DNA from: Lunularia cruciata | Taxonomy: Eukaryota; Streptophyta; Marchantiopsida; Lunulariales; Lunulariaceae | Length of the DNA: 64,000 nucleotides | Assembly: GCA_948567375.1 (NCBI GenBank) | Contig: OX419761.1 | Location: 59,956,501 to 60,020,500 of the forward strand | Direction of reading: 5' to 3' | Shown: positions 50,134 to 61,238 of the stretch, one piece after another | Position numbering within the stretch: position 1 is the stretch's first letter | Layout: each line of letters opens with the position of its first letter | The notes under the pieces: model-generated | Told to the model about the DNA's origin: nothing | Seen by the model: the letters and a program-made list of their open reading frames with translations, nothing else | The model's database searches: none | Translations under genes and position numbers: made by a program

Positions 50134-50725
50134 TGTAATACTATTAGCTAGATATATTATCTAGAGGTGGAAATTGGCTTGATAATATCTGGAAGGATGT
50201 TATATATGATGATCTAAGTAGATCAGATAGAGATGTCACCAAAAGAGTACTTTCAATAATAAGGCAGAGGTAAAAAAACACCCTAAAAGCTTTAGAGCTA
50301 ATTTGGAGACCTAAATAGATGAATTAATCCTTAAAAAATGAAAGCTTATCTCCCTTTGGAATAATAAGTATAGAATTTTCTCATTGTTTGTCTTGTCAAG
50401 AGCTTTCCAATGGTACTTCACCAATGCTATTCTGAGTTTCATATGTGAAGGTTCTTTAAAGATTCCCTTTAGTCAAACTTGTTTGACCAACCAAATAGGA
50501 CAAGGATCAACATGTCAGCAATCCATGCAACTATCTAAGGGCAGAGCTTGCTGACATGTCATGAATCCATGTATCTGATCTAAGGGTGGAACTCACTTTG
50601 AGTGGATCCTCTTTGCTCTATAATAAAGATAAGGTGCTCCTTCAAAGCATCAAAGTATTGAGGGATGAAGCCTTCTATTTCTCTTATGTTTCTCTTGGGT
50701 TTTCTCTTATCCTTGAAACATTACA
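50134..50725 (+). mobile_element. Solo LTR, family A, TSD CTAGG
   Basis: A 592-bp LTR starts TGTAATACTATTAGC and ends CTTGAAACATTACA. CTAGG stands at 50129-50133 and again at 50726-50730. It has a CTATAATAAAG block near 50619. No internal region is attached. This copy sets the true ends of family A. Confidence 0.9.
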
Positions 50726-50730
50726 CTAGG

Positions 50731-53700
50731 TCCTCATGTAGTTTTTCTTGTTCTTCCTTGGAAATGGGAACTACATGCGTTAACTTGTTGAGATTGAGTC
50801 TAAGTGAAAAATCAAGACCGGGTTATCATCTTGACAAGCATTTTCTTCAATTTGGGTTTTCTCCTCTATCTAGCTATTCTTGTCAGTTAAGGTTTTAGGC
50901 AATGTGTCCCTATGCCCTTCTTGTCCTAGGTGTCTGGTCCTAGATTTTGAGTATCTCACTCTCCCTCTCCCATCAATCTACCGAGATTGAGTACTATTGC
51001 ACAATTGCTATTTCATCTCACTTGCACCAACCAATGAAACACCAATTCCTCATGCATCTCTTTCTCTCTCCCTCTTGCATCTCTTGCCTTGTTCTCCTAA
51101 TCCACTCACACAAAAGAATTTGAACCCTTGTAATTTTTAGGTCTTATCAAAATACTTAACTTCCTTCTATTTCTCTTGCTTCATTCAAAGGCAATAATGT
51201 GAGCTACAAGAAGTGTGAGACCCTCAAACTTGGGCAATGCTCTCCTAGACTATTGCAAACATTGAATTGCACTTCCTACTTTCCTAATTTACTCTCAAGG
51301 AAGAAATCCAAGCTTGTGCGATTCAAGTTGGTGTAGTGTCAGAGAGAGATTTGCTTAGTGAGGTTTGCACCATACATAATCCAAATGTTCAAATTCTTAC
51401 TCCCAAAAATGTTCAAATTGGAGATTAGGAGAAATATTGGCACCATCAATCTAAATTTTGTTCCAATTGAGAATATGACATCCAAAAATAGTTTGACTAG
51501 GATCTCCCTTGTGTACCTACCCTTGAGTACCACAAACCTCATCTTCTGGAAAATATTGTCATGATCCTAATTCATGTGACTATTGCCGTAGGACCTTCAA
51601 TTTGGTAACTCCCAAAAAGTTTTCAATTTTCTTGCTAAGTATCTAAAAGTAACTACTGATTAAGTTTAGTAACCAATTGGGAGAAACCTCCATCCCTTAA
51701 CCACAAGATTATCTCAAGGGGAAGGGAAAACGACTTGAAGAAATTCATACAATGCCTACTTGAAAATCTTGGAATTGGAATTGAGTTTAGTGAACCATAG
51801 AGTACATAAACTTTGAGAACACAAATCTTTTTTTTCCTCCCATTCCTCCTTACTCTCTCCTTTGCAACATAGATCTATTGCCTTCCATTCTCTTATAGGC
51901 TAGTCCTAATTCAACTCTCATTTTGGCAAATCACTCACCAATTTAGAGTATAAGATTTCAAGATCTCTTGCAAATGGTGTCATCTATATACACCACACCT
52001 TCCTAGTCTGATCCTTCATCCTCCATAAGCAAAGCAAAATGTGATGAAGATAGGTTCATAATGTTTCACAATGGTCCTCTATCATTTCTCTCAAATCATT
52101 GATTATTTGGAGGATCTTGAGCGCTTTAAGTAGATACATAGTGGTACTTGCAAAAAACCATTCAAAAGAGTGTAACATTCAGCTATATGCCCACTTTTCT
52201 TGTGAGATTTGGAAAAGGGTTTCCAAGGTCCATGAGTGGAGAGAGATTGTAGAAAAAATGAACATGTTATCTGAAATCCTGAAAACAAGCAAGGGATTGG
52301 AAAGATAAGCACATGGGTGGTGAGAGTCTCATTTAGAAGGGGATAAAGGACAGATGGAAAATTATATACCATAATATAAATCACCTCTATCTTCATTTTC
52401 ACATAATAGATGCTTTATTTGCAGTAGAGCAAACATTTTCCCACCTTTCCTTGTAAGCACAAGGAGTGGTAGTGAAATGAACATTTCTAAAGATTTGACC
52501 AAAGAAGATGAAATAGGAGGTAGAGTATAGAAAAATAGGAGGAAGAAAGTTTTGCAGTAGGCACTCCTTTGTCATGAAATTCATTGGTTAATACTATCCC
52601 ATTCAATACTTCCAATTCCATACCATTTACAATTCTTGGCATGTAAGAAGAGACAGATGAGTTAAGTTGAGGGTTAGACAAGGATGTCCTTACTACTATA
52701 AGAGCCCAAGAGGAAATTCCAACAAGGGCACAAGAAAAAGGAGGGAAGGAGTAAGAGTAAGAGTAAGAGGGAGAATTGCACAAGAGGAGGAAATCCTCAA
52801 ATAGAAATCTAAAAGTTATCCCTACATTATCTTCTTTTACTCAAGACATGGCAAGCCATGCCAAATTGAGGAGTTATTCTTTAGAGGCTAAAGAAGAGAA
52901 GTGTAAACTTGAAAACATCAAAACTCAACAGGCACCAAGATAGGAAAGTTGAGACTTAAAATTAAAGCAAAGGAGAGAGCAAAAACATAAAAATTGAGAT
53001 TCAAGGAGAGAATTGAAAAACAAATTTATTCAATGATTGTAGGCAAAGGAAAACACCCTGAAGAAATCAAGAGTGTCATCATGATGCTCTTAAAATTATA
53101 TGCCCATTTGGCTCATATGTCTATTGGGAATCTAGTCCTTGAATGTACTCCTTGCAATTCCAATGCACATTATAGCAATTTGCCCTTATAAAAATTGCAA
53201 AGCAAATAAATAAAGCAAATGAAATGAAACTTTTGCTTCTTTTTACAATTGATCCATTGTCCAGATCACCAAGTTTCAAATAATATGGTTTTCATAAGGA
53301 TTTTATTGCATGAAGTGGGGTTTTTAAAGGAGTTTGCTTAATTGAGAGATGGATTTGCTTCCTACTTTTTGTGCTCACTCACCTATTGTGGAGAGCTTGC
53401 TTGCTTGTTGCAAGGGCTCACTCACCTAAATGGCAAGCTTGTCTCTCCTAGCTTGCTTTCCCTTTCCCTTTACCTTTACCTTAAAGTAATACCTTGTCCT
53501 CTAAGGTGATTATGTTACTCCTAACATGGCTTATGTGTCAAAGATAGCTCAAAGAGCTCACTCCTAGTATTGATTATGTTTTGCTTCAAAGAGCTCTCTA
53601 TATCATCCTAAATAGAAACATATTTAGAATTTTTAACACTAACATAAATACATTCACAAGTTTTCACATTAATATATTCACTAAAACAAATGGGGTATAT

Positions 53701-53905
53701 CAATTTAATAAAAATGGGTGGAAAATATGAATATGGGTGAAAATATTATATATATATATATATATATAAGCTCATGAGTGACACTCTATATATTCTTGGT
53801 CGGAGTCTCATGAGTGCCACTTTGTATAAGGTTGGTTTGAGTCTACGTATTGCTATCTCCATCTCCTTGGACTCCTCAAAATCTCTTGATGACTCATCTA
53901 ACATC
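50731..53905. other. Unassigned AT-rich sequence
   Basis: Short frames at 51339-51564, 52099-52783 and 52994-53191 show no motif I recognise. A (TA)n run lies at 53747-53768. The last 100 bases before the chromovirus read as ordinary non-coding DNA. Confidence 0.45.
53747..53768. repeat. (TA)n microsatellite
   Basis: Eleven TA dinucleotides in a row. Confidence 0.9.
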
Positions 53906-53910
53906 TCCCT

Positions 53911-54336
53911 TGTAAAAGACTGAATCTGAGGAGAGAAATAGGAGAATGGAAACTCACATTGGGACACTTGAATGAGGGAAAACTCCGAATGCCTAGCATG
54001 AGCTTTGGCTTTGGTATTTATAGGTAGTATACAAGGCCCTTGCGAAGCTTCTCAAGAAGTTTCCTCAAGCCGCTTTCTTAGAGTGCAAGCCAAGTTAACT
54101 AGGAAGCTTCTCAAGAAGCTTCCTTCTAGAAGCCACCTACTTGGCGTGCAAGCTAAGCTAGTTGGAAGCTTCTAGAAGCTTCCTTCTAGAAGCTACTTAC
54201 TTAAGGTGCAAACTAAGCTAACCGGGAAGCTTCCCAAGAAGCTTCCTAGATACTTCCGGAATATTCTAGGCTAATTTGTCTTATGTGCCACTTTGTGAGC
54301 CTGACTAACTTTGTCGCTAAACTCTATATTGTTACA
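53911..54336 (-). repeat. 3' LTR of the chromovirus
   Basis: A 426-bp repeat, TGTAAAAG...TTGTTACA on the plus strand. It carries several AAGCTTC-GAAGCTTCC palindromic modules and one 14-bp segment absent from the partner LTR. Confidence 0.92.
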
Positions 54337-54915
54337 TATTCCCCCGCCGCTAGTTGGTGACGTCCTTGTCGCCAATGAAGCTTCAAATTCCTGGATGGCC
54401 GTCTGTGCATTTTGGAGGTGAGAAAGAGGTTCCCAGGTGGCATCATGAAGGGGATACCCTTTCCAAAGGACCTTGTACTCCGTATGTTGGCGACGGCCTT
54501 GTTGGATATGGCGACGCGCAAGGATATGATCAACTTCGTACTCCTCATGATCATTGATAGGGATAGGAAGAGGGGGAGGTTGGACTCGAGAGGAAAAGGA
54601 AGAGGGGTTAGGAACAAAGGGTTTCAACTTGGAAACATGAAAGACAGGATAGATACGCATGTGACAAGGTAAGGCAAGTCGATAAGCAACAGAAGAGACA
54701 AGTTGGGTGATATCAAAGGGTCCTATCCAGTTAGGAGCAATTTTATGAACTTTGGTATCAAGTGGGAGAGTGAGGTTACTGGAGGATAGCATGACTTTAT
54801 CACCAACTTCAAAGGTGAGATCACGACGATGGTGGTCTGCATATTGTTTTTGGCGATTCTGAGCAACAAGGAAGTGAGACTTGGCTTGTTGGATCGATTG
54901 GGATATAGTGGTCAA
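54271..54915 (-). pseudogene. Integrase C-terminus and chromodomain
   Basis: A 214-codon frame. Residues 30-100 are the integrase C-terminal barrel (VGDKVMLSSSNL, then NWIGPFDIT with the GPF motif). Residues about 125-180 form a chromodomain (EYEVDHILARR, then YKVLWKGYPLHDATWEPLSHL), at about 54376-54543. The aromatic-cage residues (first Tyr, Trp of VLWKGY, Trp of TWEP) are present. Chromodomains of this kind bias insertion towards methylated-histone chromatin. The frame runs through the polypurine tract into the LTR. It is one of the best-preserved parts, but the upstream integrase is in another frame. Confidence 0.88.
54337..54348 (-). other. Polypurine tract
   Basis: On the minus strand GGCGGGGGAATA abuts the 3' LTR. 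It would prime plus-strand DNA synthesis. Confidence 0.8.
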
Positions 54916-55640
54916 GAATGTGGAAGTATGAGGAACCTGAGATGGAGGGGGAGCAAGAAGAGAATCTGGAACAAGCGGATCTTGGCCAAAATTGAGAAAG
55001 AAGGGAGAAAATCCGGTGCTTGCCTATTTGGAATTGTTGTAGGCAAATTCTGCAGCTGCAAGATATTTGTCCCAATTGGTATGGTGGACATTGACAAAGG
55101 CCCACAACATATCCTCCAATGTACAATTTGCACGTTCGGTTTGTCCATCAGTTTGAGGACAATAGGCCGTGGACAAAGCAAGCTTGGTGCCGAGTATCTA
55201 GAAGAGTGCTTGCCAAAACTTCCCGGTAAATTGAGGATCACGGTCAGAGATGAGTACGTGTGGCATCCCATGATGCTTGAAGATATTATCAAAGTAGATT
55301 TGCGCTAGGGTTGGAGCATCCACGATATCACAAGTTGGTGCCAAGTGGATTTGCTTACTAAGCTTATCCACAAACACCACAATTGCGGTGTGTCCTTGTT
55401 TTGTCCTTGGCAAGGATGTGATGAGATCCAAGCTCACATGCTCCCAGTAAGCAAATGGAATGGCGAGTGGTTGAAGGAGTCCACTCGGCTTCTGGTTGCT
55501 GGCCTTATTCCGTTGGAAACTCTCACATGATCGGACAAAGTCTCAAACATCACGTGTCATGTTGGGCCACCACCATTGGCGTTGGATGGTGCCCAAGGTC
55601 TTGTCTACTCCCATGAGACCAGCTATTGGTAAATCATGGG
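54916..55640 (-). pseudogene. Integrase zinc domain and core (chromovirus)
   Basis: The 55198-55437 frame starts MSLDLITSLPRTKQGHTAIV, which holds the first catalytic Asp, and has ISDRDPQFTGKFW, with the second Asp in SDRDxxF. The third catalytic residue and the end of the core follow in another frame (54916-55197). Upstream, the Cys pair of the zinc domain lies near 55530. At least one frame change falls just after 55198. Confidence 0.8.
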
Positions 55641-55659
55641 CTTCTTGAAGGCGCACAAG

Positions 55660-57125
55660 TCAAAGATCACCTTTGGCTGGGACATAGATTTGGTCCGCAT
55701 GGAATAAGAGGCCTTCCTTGAAGGAGAAGGTGTTGTACTCCTTGTCGTGTGCTGTCAGACAATCGTGTACCATTTGGAAGAAGGGATCTTGTTGTAGAGC
55801 TAATTGAAACTCATTATGGACCTTAGGGTCAATGGACACCGTTGTAATTGCCACCATGATGAGAGGAAGATTCTTCAAATCAGGTCGTTGTGATAGAGCA
55901 TCAGGGATGACATGGAACCAACCTGGTTTGTACTCAAATTTGATGTCAAACAATTGGAGTTGCTCTTCCCATCGATGATGCCGACTCTTTATGTGCTCCA
56001 AGTGTAAGGTCTGCAACAATGGCTTGTGATTAGTTTGCATGATCACTTGTTTCCCCAAGAGATAATGCCTCCATACCTTGGTGGCATATACCATTGCAAG
56101 TTGTTCCCAATCTCAAGCAAAGTAATTTCTTTCAGCTATATTTAGTCGGCGAGACACAAAGGCAATAGGATGTAGTCCATCTGGAAATTCTTGTTGCAAC
56201 ACAGCTCCAATTGCAAAGTTAGAAGCATCAAAATCAACCACACAAGGTAGTTGAGGATCATATGGTTGAAGAATAGGTCTCGAAGATACCATATGCTTTA
56301 ACTTCTAGAATGCTTCTTCATGCTTGGTGGTCCATTGGAAGCTCGAGTTCTTTCCCAAGAGGTCAGTCAATGGTGCAGCCACGTGAGCATAATAGTGGAT
56401 GAATTGTTGGTAAAAACTGGCAAATCCATTGAATGCTTGTACTTCTATAGCATCCTTTGGGGTAGGCAAATCAGTAATGGCCTTGATCTTCTCTTCTTCC
56501 ATCTTGATCCCTTCTGATGAGATCTTATGACCCAAGAAGGTAACCTCCTTCTGCCAAAAAGCACACTTTGACTTCTTGTAGTAAAATTTCCATTGTCGTA
56601 GTCACCTTAGGACTTCTTGCACATGATTCATGTGTTCTGCCTTTGTCCTGCTATAGATTAAGATATCATCTAAGAACACCACCACGGACCGATCCAATAG
56701 TCCATCCAACACCCGATGCATCTGATCCATGAAGATTGCTGGAGCATTAGTGAGTCCAAAAGGTAGAACTCTCCACTCAAAATGTCCATACCTTGTGCAA
56801 AAAGCAATCTTTTGCACATCCTCTCCTTCAATAGGAATTTTCCAATAGCCGCTACGAAGATCCAACTTGGAAAAGTAGCGTGCTCCACTTAGTTGATCAA
56901 GCAGGTCATCGATCTGAGGCAAGGGATATGCATTCTTCACGGTTTGCTTATTGAATCCACGATAATCAATACAGAAGCAAAGTCCTCCATCCTTCTTCGG
57001 AACAAATAGTACCGGTGCTCCCCAAGGAGAGGTACTATGTCATATGAAATCCTTCTCCAACAAATCTATAAGTGTTGTTTGCAACTCCTCCAACTCCTTT
57101 GGTGAGAGCCGATAGATTGGTCTAC
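55660..57125 (-). pseudogene. Reverse transcriptase and RNase H (chromovirus)
   Basis: RT runs from about 57125 to 56305: [35 protein letters not shown] with the first catalytic Asp, [13 protein letters not shown], and the catalytic FLDD of [12 protein letters not shown]. The connection follows (GHKISSEGIKMEEEKIKAI). RNase H spans about 56300-55850, with NHKPLLQTL and VIPDALSQRPDL. One TGA interrupts the N-terminal RT near 57040, where Arg (CGA) is usual, and another break lies near 56110. Confidence 0.88.
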
Positions 57126-57935
57126 TCATTGGAGTACTCCCTGGCAATAACTCGATTTGAAGGGCATACCTTGATCGGAGGGTAATCTCTTTGGCAGATC
57201 GTCCGGAAACACATCTACAAATTCTTGAACTATCCGATCAACCATTGCTTGATGCGGCACTTGGCCCTCCTCAGATTGTTCTTGTGCAATCGGCTTGATC
57301 CACACCGCAAATACAGACTTATCTTCCTCCAAAGCTTGCTCTATGGCTGCTTCATTAACAAACTTCCCTTCTAGGGACTCATCTCTCTTCCAAGCTTGCT
57401 CCATGGTTGCCTTCATGGCAAACTTCCCATCTTGGGACTCATCTCCCTTCCAGATTCGCTCTACGGCTACCTTCTCGACAAACTTCCCACCTTGGGACTG
57501 ACTATTCTTAGGTGTCTTACTCAGAGGTGCCAGACAACCTAATCGGAAATTCCTACCTTGGTGTTGTACTTGAATTTGACGTCGGGTCCAATCAAATTGA
57601 ACCTTATGACGTTCAAGCCAAGGTAGACCCAGAATGATATCATAGTGTAGAGGTGCCACTACAAACCTCATACACTCCAAATACTCCTTCCCAATCTTGA
57701 AGGTAACAGGATGCAAGGTGCGGAATGTAGAACCCTTTCTACCATCCGCCATCATCAAACTACTCCCAATCACTGGCTTGATAGGAATACCCAATTCCTT
57801 TGCTACTTGCATAGACATGCAATTCTCTGAACTTCCAGAATCAACCAAAATTCTACAACCCCGATTAGATATCATACCTTGCATGTGAAGCAGACTTGCG
57901 TAGGTCGAGCCTTCAATCCCATTGGAACTAATCAA
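57126..57935 (-). pseudogene. Aspartic protease with repeat linker (chromovirus)
   Basis: A 269-codon frame. Residues 25-45 hold the active site (CRILVDSGSSENCMS). GLPWLERHKVQFDWTRR follows, then three tandem 20-residue repeats rich in Lys and Glu (GKFxxKAxxEQAWKxDES type), then the linker into RT. The frame is lost before the RT start, near 57170. The protease would mature Gag-Pol. Confidence 0.87.
57300..57490 (-). repeat. 60-bp coding repeat, three copies
   Basis: Three in-frame copies in the protease-RT linker share AACTTCCC-TCT-GGGACT on the plus strand. The same three-copy structure exists in the older copy at 3240-3420. Confidence 0.85.
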
Positions 57936-57961
57936 GCTCCCAGTAGGCGGCTCGAAATCTC

Positions 57962-58830
57962 CTACTGGGATTCTTTGTTTCCCTGATCATTCTGTTCCAC
58001 AAACTCCATCTGGGCAACTTGTCGAGGTTGCTCATTCCTAAGTGGACATTCAGCAATGCGATGTCTAACTTGGCGACAATAAAAGCAACCTCCATTTTGT
58101 CGTAATCTTTCTCTATCTGTTGTGCCAAGTGGTCTTTGTTGGATAACATCAATCTCCATTGGTACTGGTAGGCTTTGTGTAGGTCGAGGTCGAGACCAAG
58201 TTGTCGCAACCAAGGAATCAAAATGCTCAGCCAATTGCATGGCTTCTTCTACGTTTTGTGGCTCCCGCATGGTCACCTCCAATTTAGTTCGTGACTTCAA
58301 TCCTCGCACAAATCGATCCAGAACTTCACATTCTTGGATATCTAGAATTTGCATGATGATATTCTGAAATTGTGTGATGTAGCTTCTCACTGAGCCAATC
58401 TGCCTCAACTTTGCCAATTTATCTCGTGCGGCTCAGGTGGCATTTATAGTTTGAAATCGACCAAGTATTGCATCTATGAATGTCAAAGTCAGTGTAACAA
58501 TTTGTTGTTCAGCTCTTTCTACTCGGAATCGCCACCAAAGTTTTGCCACACCATCCAATTGACTAGAAGCTAAGAGAATTTGTTTCCGCTTGTCTTGAAG
58601 ATTGGTGGCTTCAAAGTAACGTTTGCAGTCAAACACAAAATTCTCCACTGTTCCTAGAAGATTCTTGCCTTCAAACACTTTGGGTTTCAGAAATCAAATG
58701 CAATCTTCTCCATCTCGAACTGGCGCTCTGTCTATCTGTTCTCGTCGTTGCAGGTCTCGTTCATCCAACAATCGAGTAAGATGCTCGATTTGTTGTTGCA
58801 TTGCAAGGATAACATCCTGTATTGCCGCCA
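57962..58830 (-). pseudogene. Gag of the chromovirus
   Basis: Two frames, 58433-58678 (capsid part: LLGTVENFVFDCKRYFEATN, then AKLWWRFRVE) and 57962-58417 (FVRGLKSRTKLEVTMREPQN, then the zinc knuckle CFYCRQVRHRIAEC), are broken by one stop or frame change around 58420-58435. The C-x2-C-x4-H-x4-C spacing is intact. The likely gag start lies near 58830. Confidence 0.85.
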
Positions 58831-59090
58831 TCGCTACTACTCTATTCCACTACTCTCAATTTATCTAATTGATTAACACATAGATACAACACCTCCACCG
58901 TTCTCCATAAGTTACAACTGGAAGTATCAAGGGTTCCTCTGACACGGTGATCATATGTAGAAAATCCTGCCCAAAGCGCGAGGTGATGAATTGTGTGAAA
59001 CGATGCTTTGGTAATATCTGGACATGAAAGTCCCAATGGTTTGGCGGAAGTGGATTTGGTGGTCCATAAATTCCATCCATCCCATTCCTA

Positions 59091-59101
59091 CTCTGATACC
59101 A
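59091..59101 (-). other. Primer binding site, tRNA-iMet
   Basis: Read on the minus strand one base after the 5' LTR, TGGTATCAGAG is complementary to the 3' end of plant initiator methionine tRNA. It primes minus-strand DNA synthesis in many plant LTR elements. Confidence 0.92.
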
Positions 59102-59102
59102 A

Positions 59103-59514
59103 TGTAAAAGACCAAATCCAAGGAGAGAAATAGGAGAATGGAAACTCACATTGGGACACTTGAATAAGGGAAAACTCCAAATGCCTAGCATGAGCTTTGG
59201 CTTTGGTATTTATAGGTAGCATACAAGGCCCTTGCAAAGCTTCTCAAGAAACTTCCTCAAGCCGCTTTCTTAGAGTGCAAGCCAAGTTAACTAGGAAGCT
59301 TCTCAAGAAGCTTCCTTCTAGAAGCCGCCTACTTGGCATGCAAGCTAAGCTAGTTGGAAGCTTCTAGAAGCTACTTACTTAAGGTGCAAGCTAAGCTAAC
59401 CGGGAAGCTTCCCAAGAAGCTTCCTAGATACTTCCGGAATATTCTAGGCTAATTTGTCTTATGTGCCACTTCGTGAGCCTGACTAACTTCATCGCTAAAC
59501 TCCATATTGTTACA
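59103..59514 (-). repeat. 5' LTR of the chromovirus
   Basis: A 412-bp partner of 53911-54336. It has the element's promoter side (GGTATTTATAGGTAG holds a TATAAATA box on the minus strand near 59210) and the same AAGCTTC modules. Confidence 0.92.
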
Positions 59515-59519
59515 TCCCT

Positions 59520-59879
59520 AGTAGTAGTCAACTCTCAATAGTAGAAGTCCTCAAATCCTCAACCATCACCTCTTTATGAGATACAAGCTTGTCCAGCTCT
59601 ACCATTGTCTAGGCTCTAGTCCTTTATATAATAATGAAGTGATTTTCCAGCTCAACAAGAGTATGCTCCCTCTCAAGCATAAGGTACTCCTTCTCCACTC
59701 AAGCAGTCTCCTTAGCTCATACCTTACTCTCTCTCTCTCTCTCTCTTAGCCCAAGTGGTGATGGCTTCCCATCAAACCCTAATCATACAATGTGTAGTGT
59801 AAATACCTCATGTCCTCTCACTACTCCACAATTCAAGACAAGGCACTCTAAAGGAAAATAAAGGAACAACTCAAGGATG
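59520..59879. other. Short unassigned stretch with (CT)n
   Basis: It contains a short (CT)n run near 59728-59745. It may be the decayed upstream part of the copia element; I see no coding signal. Confidence 0.4.
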
Positions 59880-60905
59880 GTAAGTTGTACATAAATAAAT
59901 ATCAATATTATGCAAAGGTCTCAACAAATAAAAATATGGAACAACTTTTTTTATGTAAGGTTGCATTCAATAATAAATTTGCTATGACTAACTTAGGAGA
60001 CATCAAATTCTTCTTGGGGATTATTATCAATTGAGATATATATTAAAGAATATTCACCTTAATTTAAGCTCAATATATACTTGCTATACTAAAGAAATAT
60101 GAGATGCTCACATGCCACTTGCTAGATCAAGCAATGGAGGCATGTACGCTTCTAGACCTCTTTGTCCCCATCCACCAAAGACAAGGCTAGTAAAATGAGG
60201 TTGATACCTTGCAAGAAAGTAGTAGGGAACCACATGTACTTGTCTATTGGCACCATGCTTGACATTAAATTCTCAATGTCCAAACTTAATAAATTTATAG
60301 CCAACCTAGGGATTGTCAATCAGCAAGCAATGAAGAGGACTTTTTGGTGCTTAAAGGAACTAAAAAATATATGCTTGAGTTCAAAGATGACTACAATGGT
60401 GATAGTGATATTGTCTATAATCACTAGTCAGATTCAAATTTTGCTAGGACCTACATCATAGAAAATCCTTATTTGGATACTACTTCCAATAAAACAATGG
60501 ATGATATCTTGGAGCGGCAAGAAACAAGAGATAGTAGCTTTATCTTTCGTAGATGCTAAATATACCAAAGATAAATATTCCATGTGGTAGAGGAAGTTGT
60601 ATGGATATGCAAGCTCTCCTTGCTTGGCTACCAATGAAATGAACAAACTTCAATTTTGGTTGATAATGAGAGTTATAATCTTCAAGCACAAATATTATAG
60701 ATCAAACAAGAATGAAACACATTGATGTATTGTTTTGTTTTGTCCATGAACAAGGAGGTAAGTCAATAGCACTACATAATATCTCAATAGAGGATAAAGT
60801 TGTTGATTGATTCACTAAAGCACTAGTGAGACCAAAATTCACATTATTCAGGTCCAAGCTTGGTATGTTGCTAAATTATGTATTCATGTAGTGATTTGAG
60901 AAGGA
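59880..60905 (+). mobile_element. Ty1/copia RT-RNase H remnant
   Basis: Plus-strand pol 3' end. MTNLGDIKFFLGI (near 59990) is the copia RT block. GNHMYLSIGTMLDIKFSMSK (60201-60260) follows, then WCLKELK, and at the RNase H end a TKHIDVRF-like stretch near 60715 and DKVVD-FTKAL near 60800. Many stops and frame changes. It ends just before a purine-rich tract and an LTR. Confidence 0.85.
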
Positions 60906-60906
60906 G

Positions 60907-61238
60907 TGTTAAACAAAAACCCACTACCTAGGTTGCCAAGTGAATTGTTAGCTATTGGATGAAATGATATAATATTCTAAGCTTAAATACAATGATCCAA
61001 TCTTCAATCAATCTTTGCATTTGTCACATCAGATGCTACACAATATAGACTATATATAAAATGAAGAGTATATTTCATGCTCAAATAGATTGGCAAACAT
61101 AAGTTAGAAATATAAAAATATGAGTTTACTCTCTACAATGTGTGAGTTTTATCAATAATTAATTTCATTTTTGGTGGTATGCTTGCATTGTCTTGTAACC
61201 ATGTCTACTATCCGATTAGCACTTTGACAACTTTAACA
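60907..61238 (+). mobile_element. 3' LTR of the copia remnant
   Basis: It begins right after the purine tract TTTGAGAAGGAG. The 332-bp segment has matching inverted ends (TGTTAAA...TTTAACA) and a TATATAAA box near 61051. The partner LTR is not in the window, so the right border rests on the terminal repeat alone. Confidence 0.6.

Larger units (their letters stand above)
53911..59514 (-). mobile_element. Near-complete chromovirus (Ty3/gypsy), TSD TCCCT
   Basis: This 5,604-bp element is flanked by TCCCT at 53906-53910 and 59515-59519. The LTRs are 53911-54336 (3') and 59103-59514 (5'). They differ by one 14-bp indel and, by eye, about 17 substitutions, mostly transitions. The interior on the minus strand has a tRNA-iMet primer site, gag with CCHC knuckle, protease, RT, RNase H, integrase, chromodomain and polypurine tract. 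Stops and a few frame changes (after protease, in RT, in integrase) make it non-autonomous today. Gene order with integrase last and a C-terminal chromodomain defines a chromovirus. Confidence 0.93.

Noticed and set aside
54829-55308. Plus-strand 159-codon frame
   Set aside because: Antisense shadow of the chromovirus integrase.
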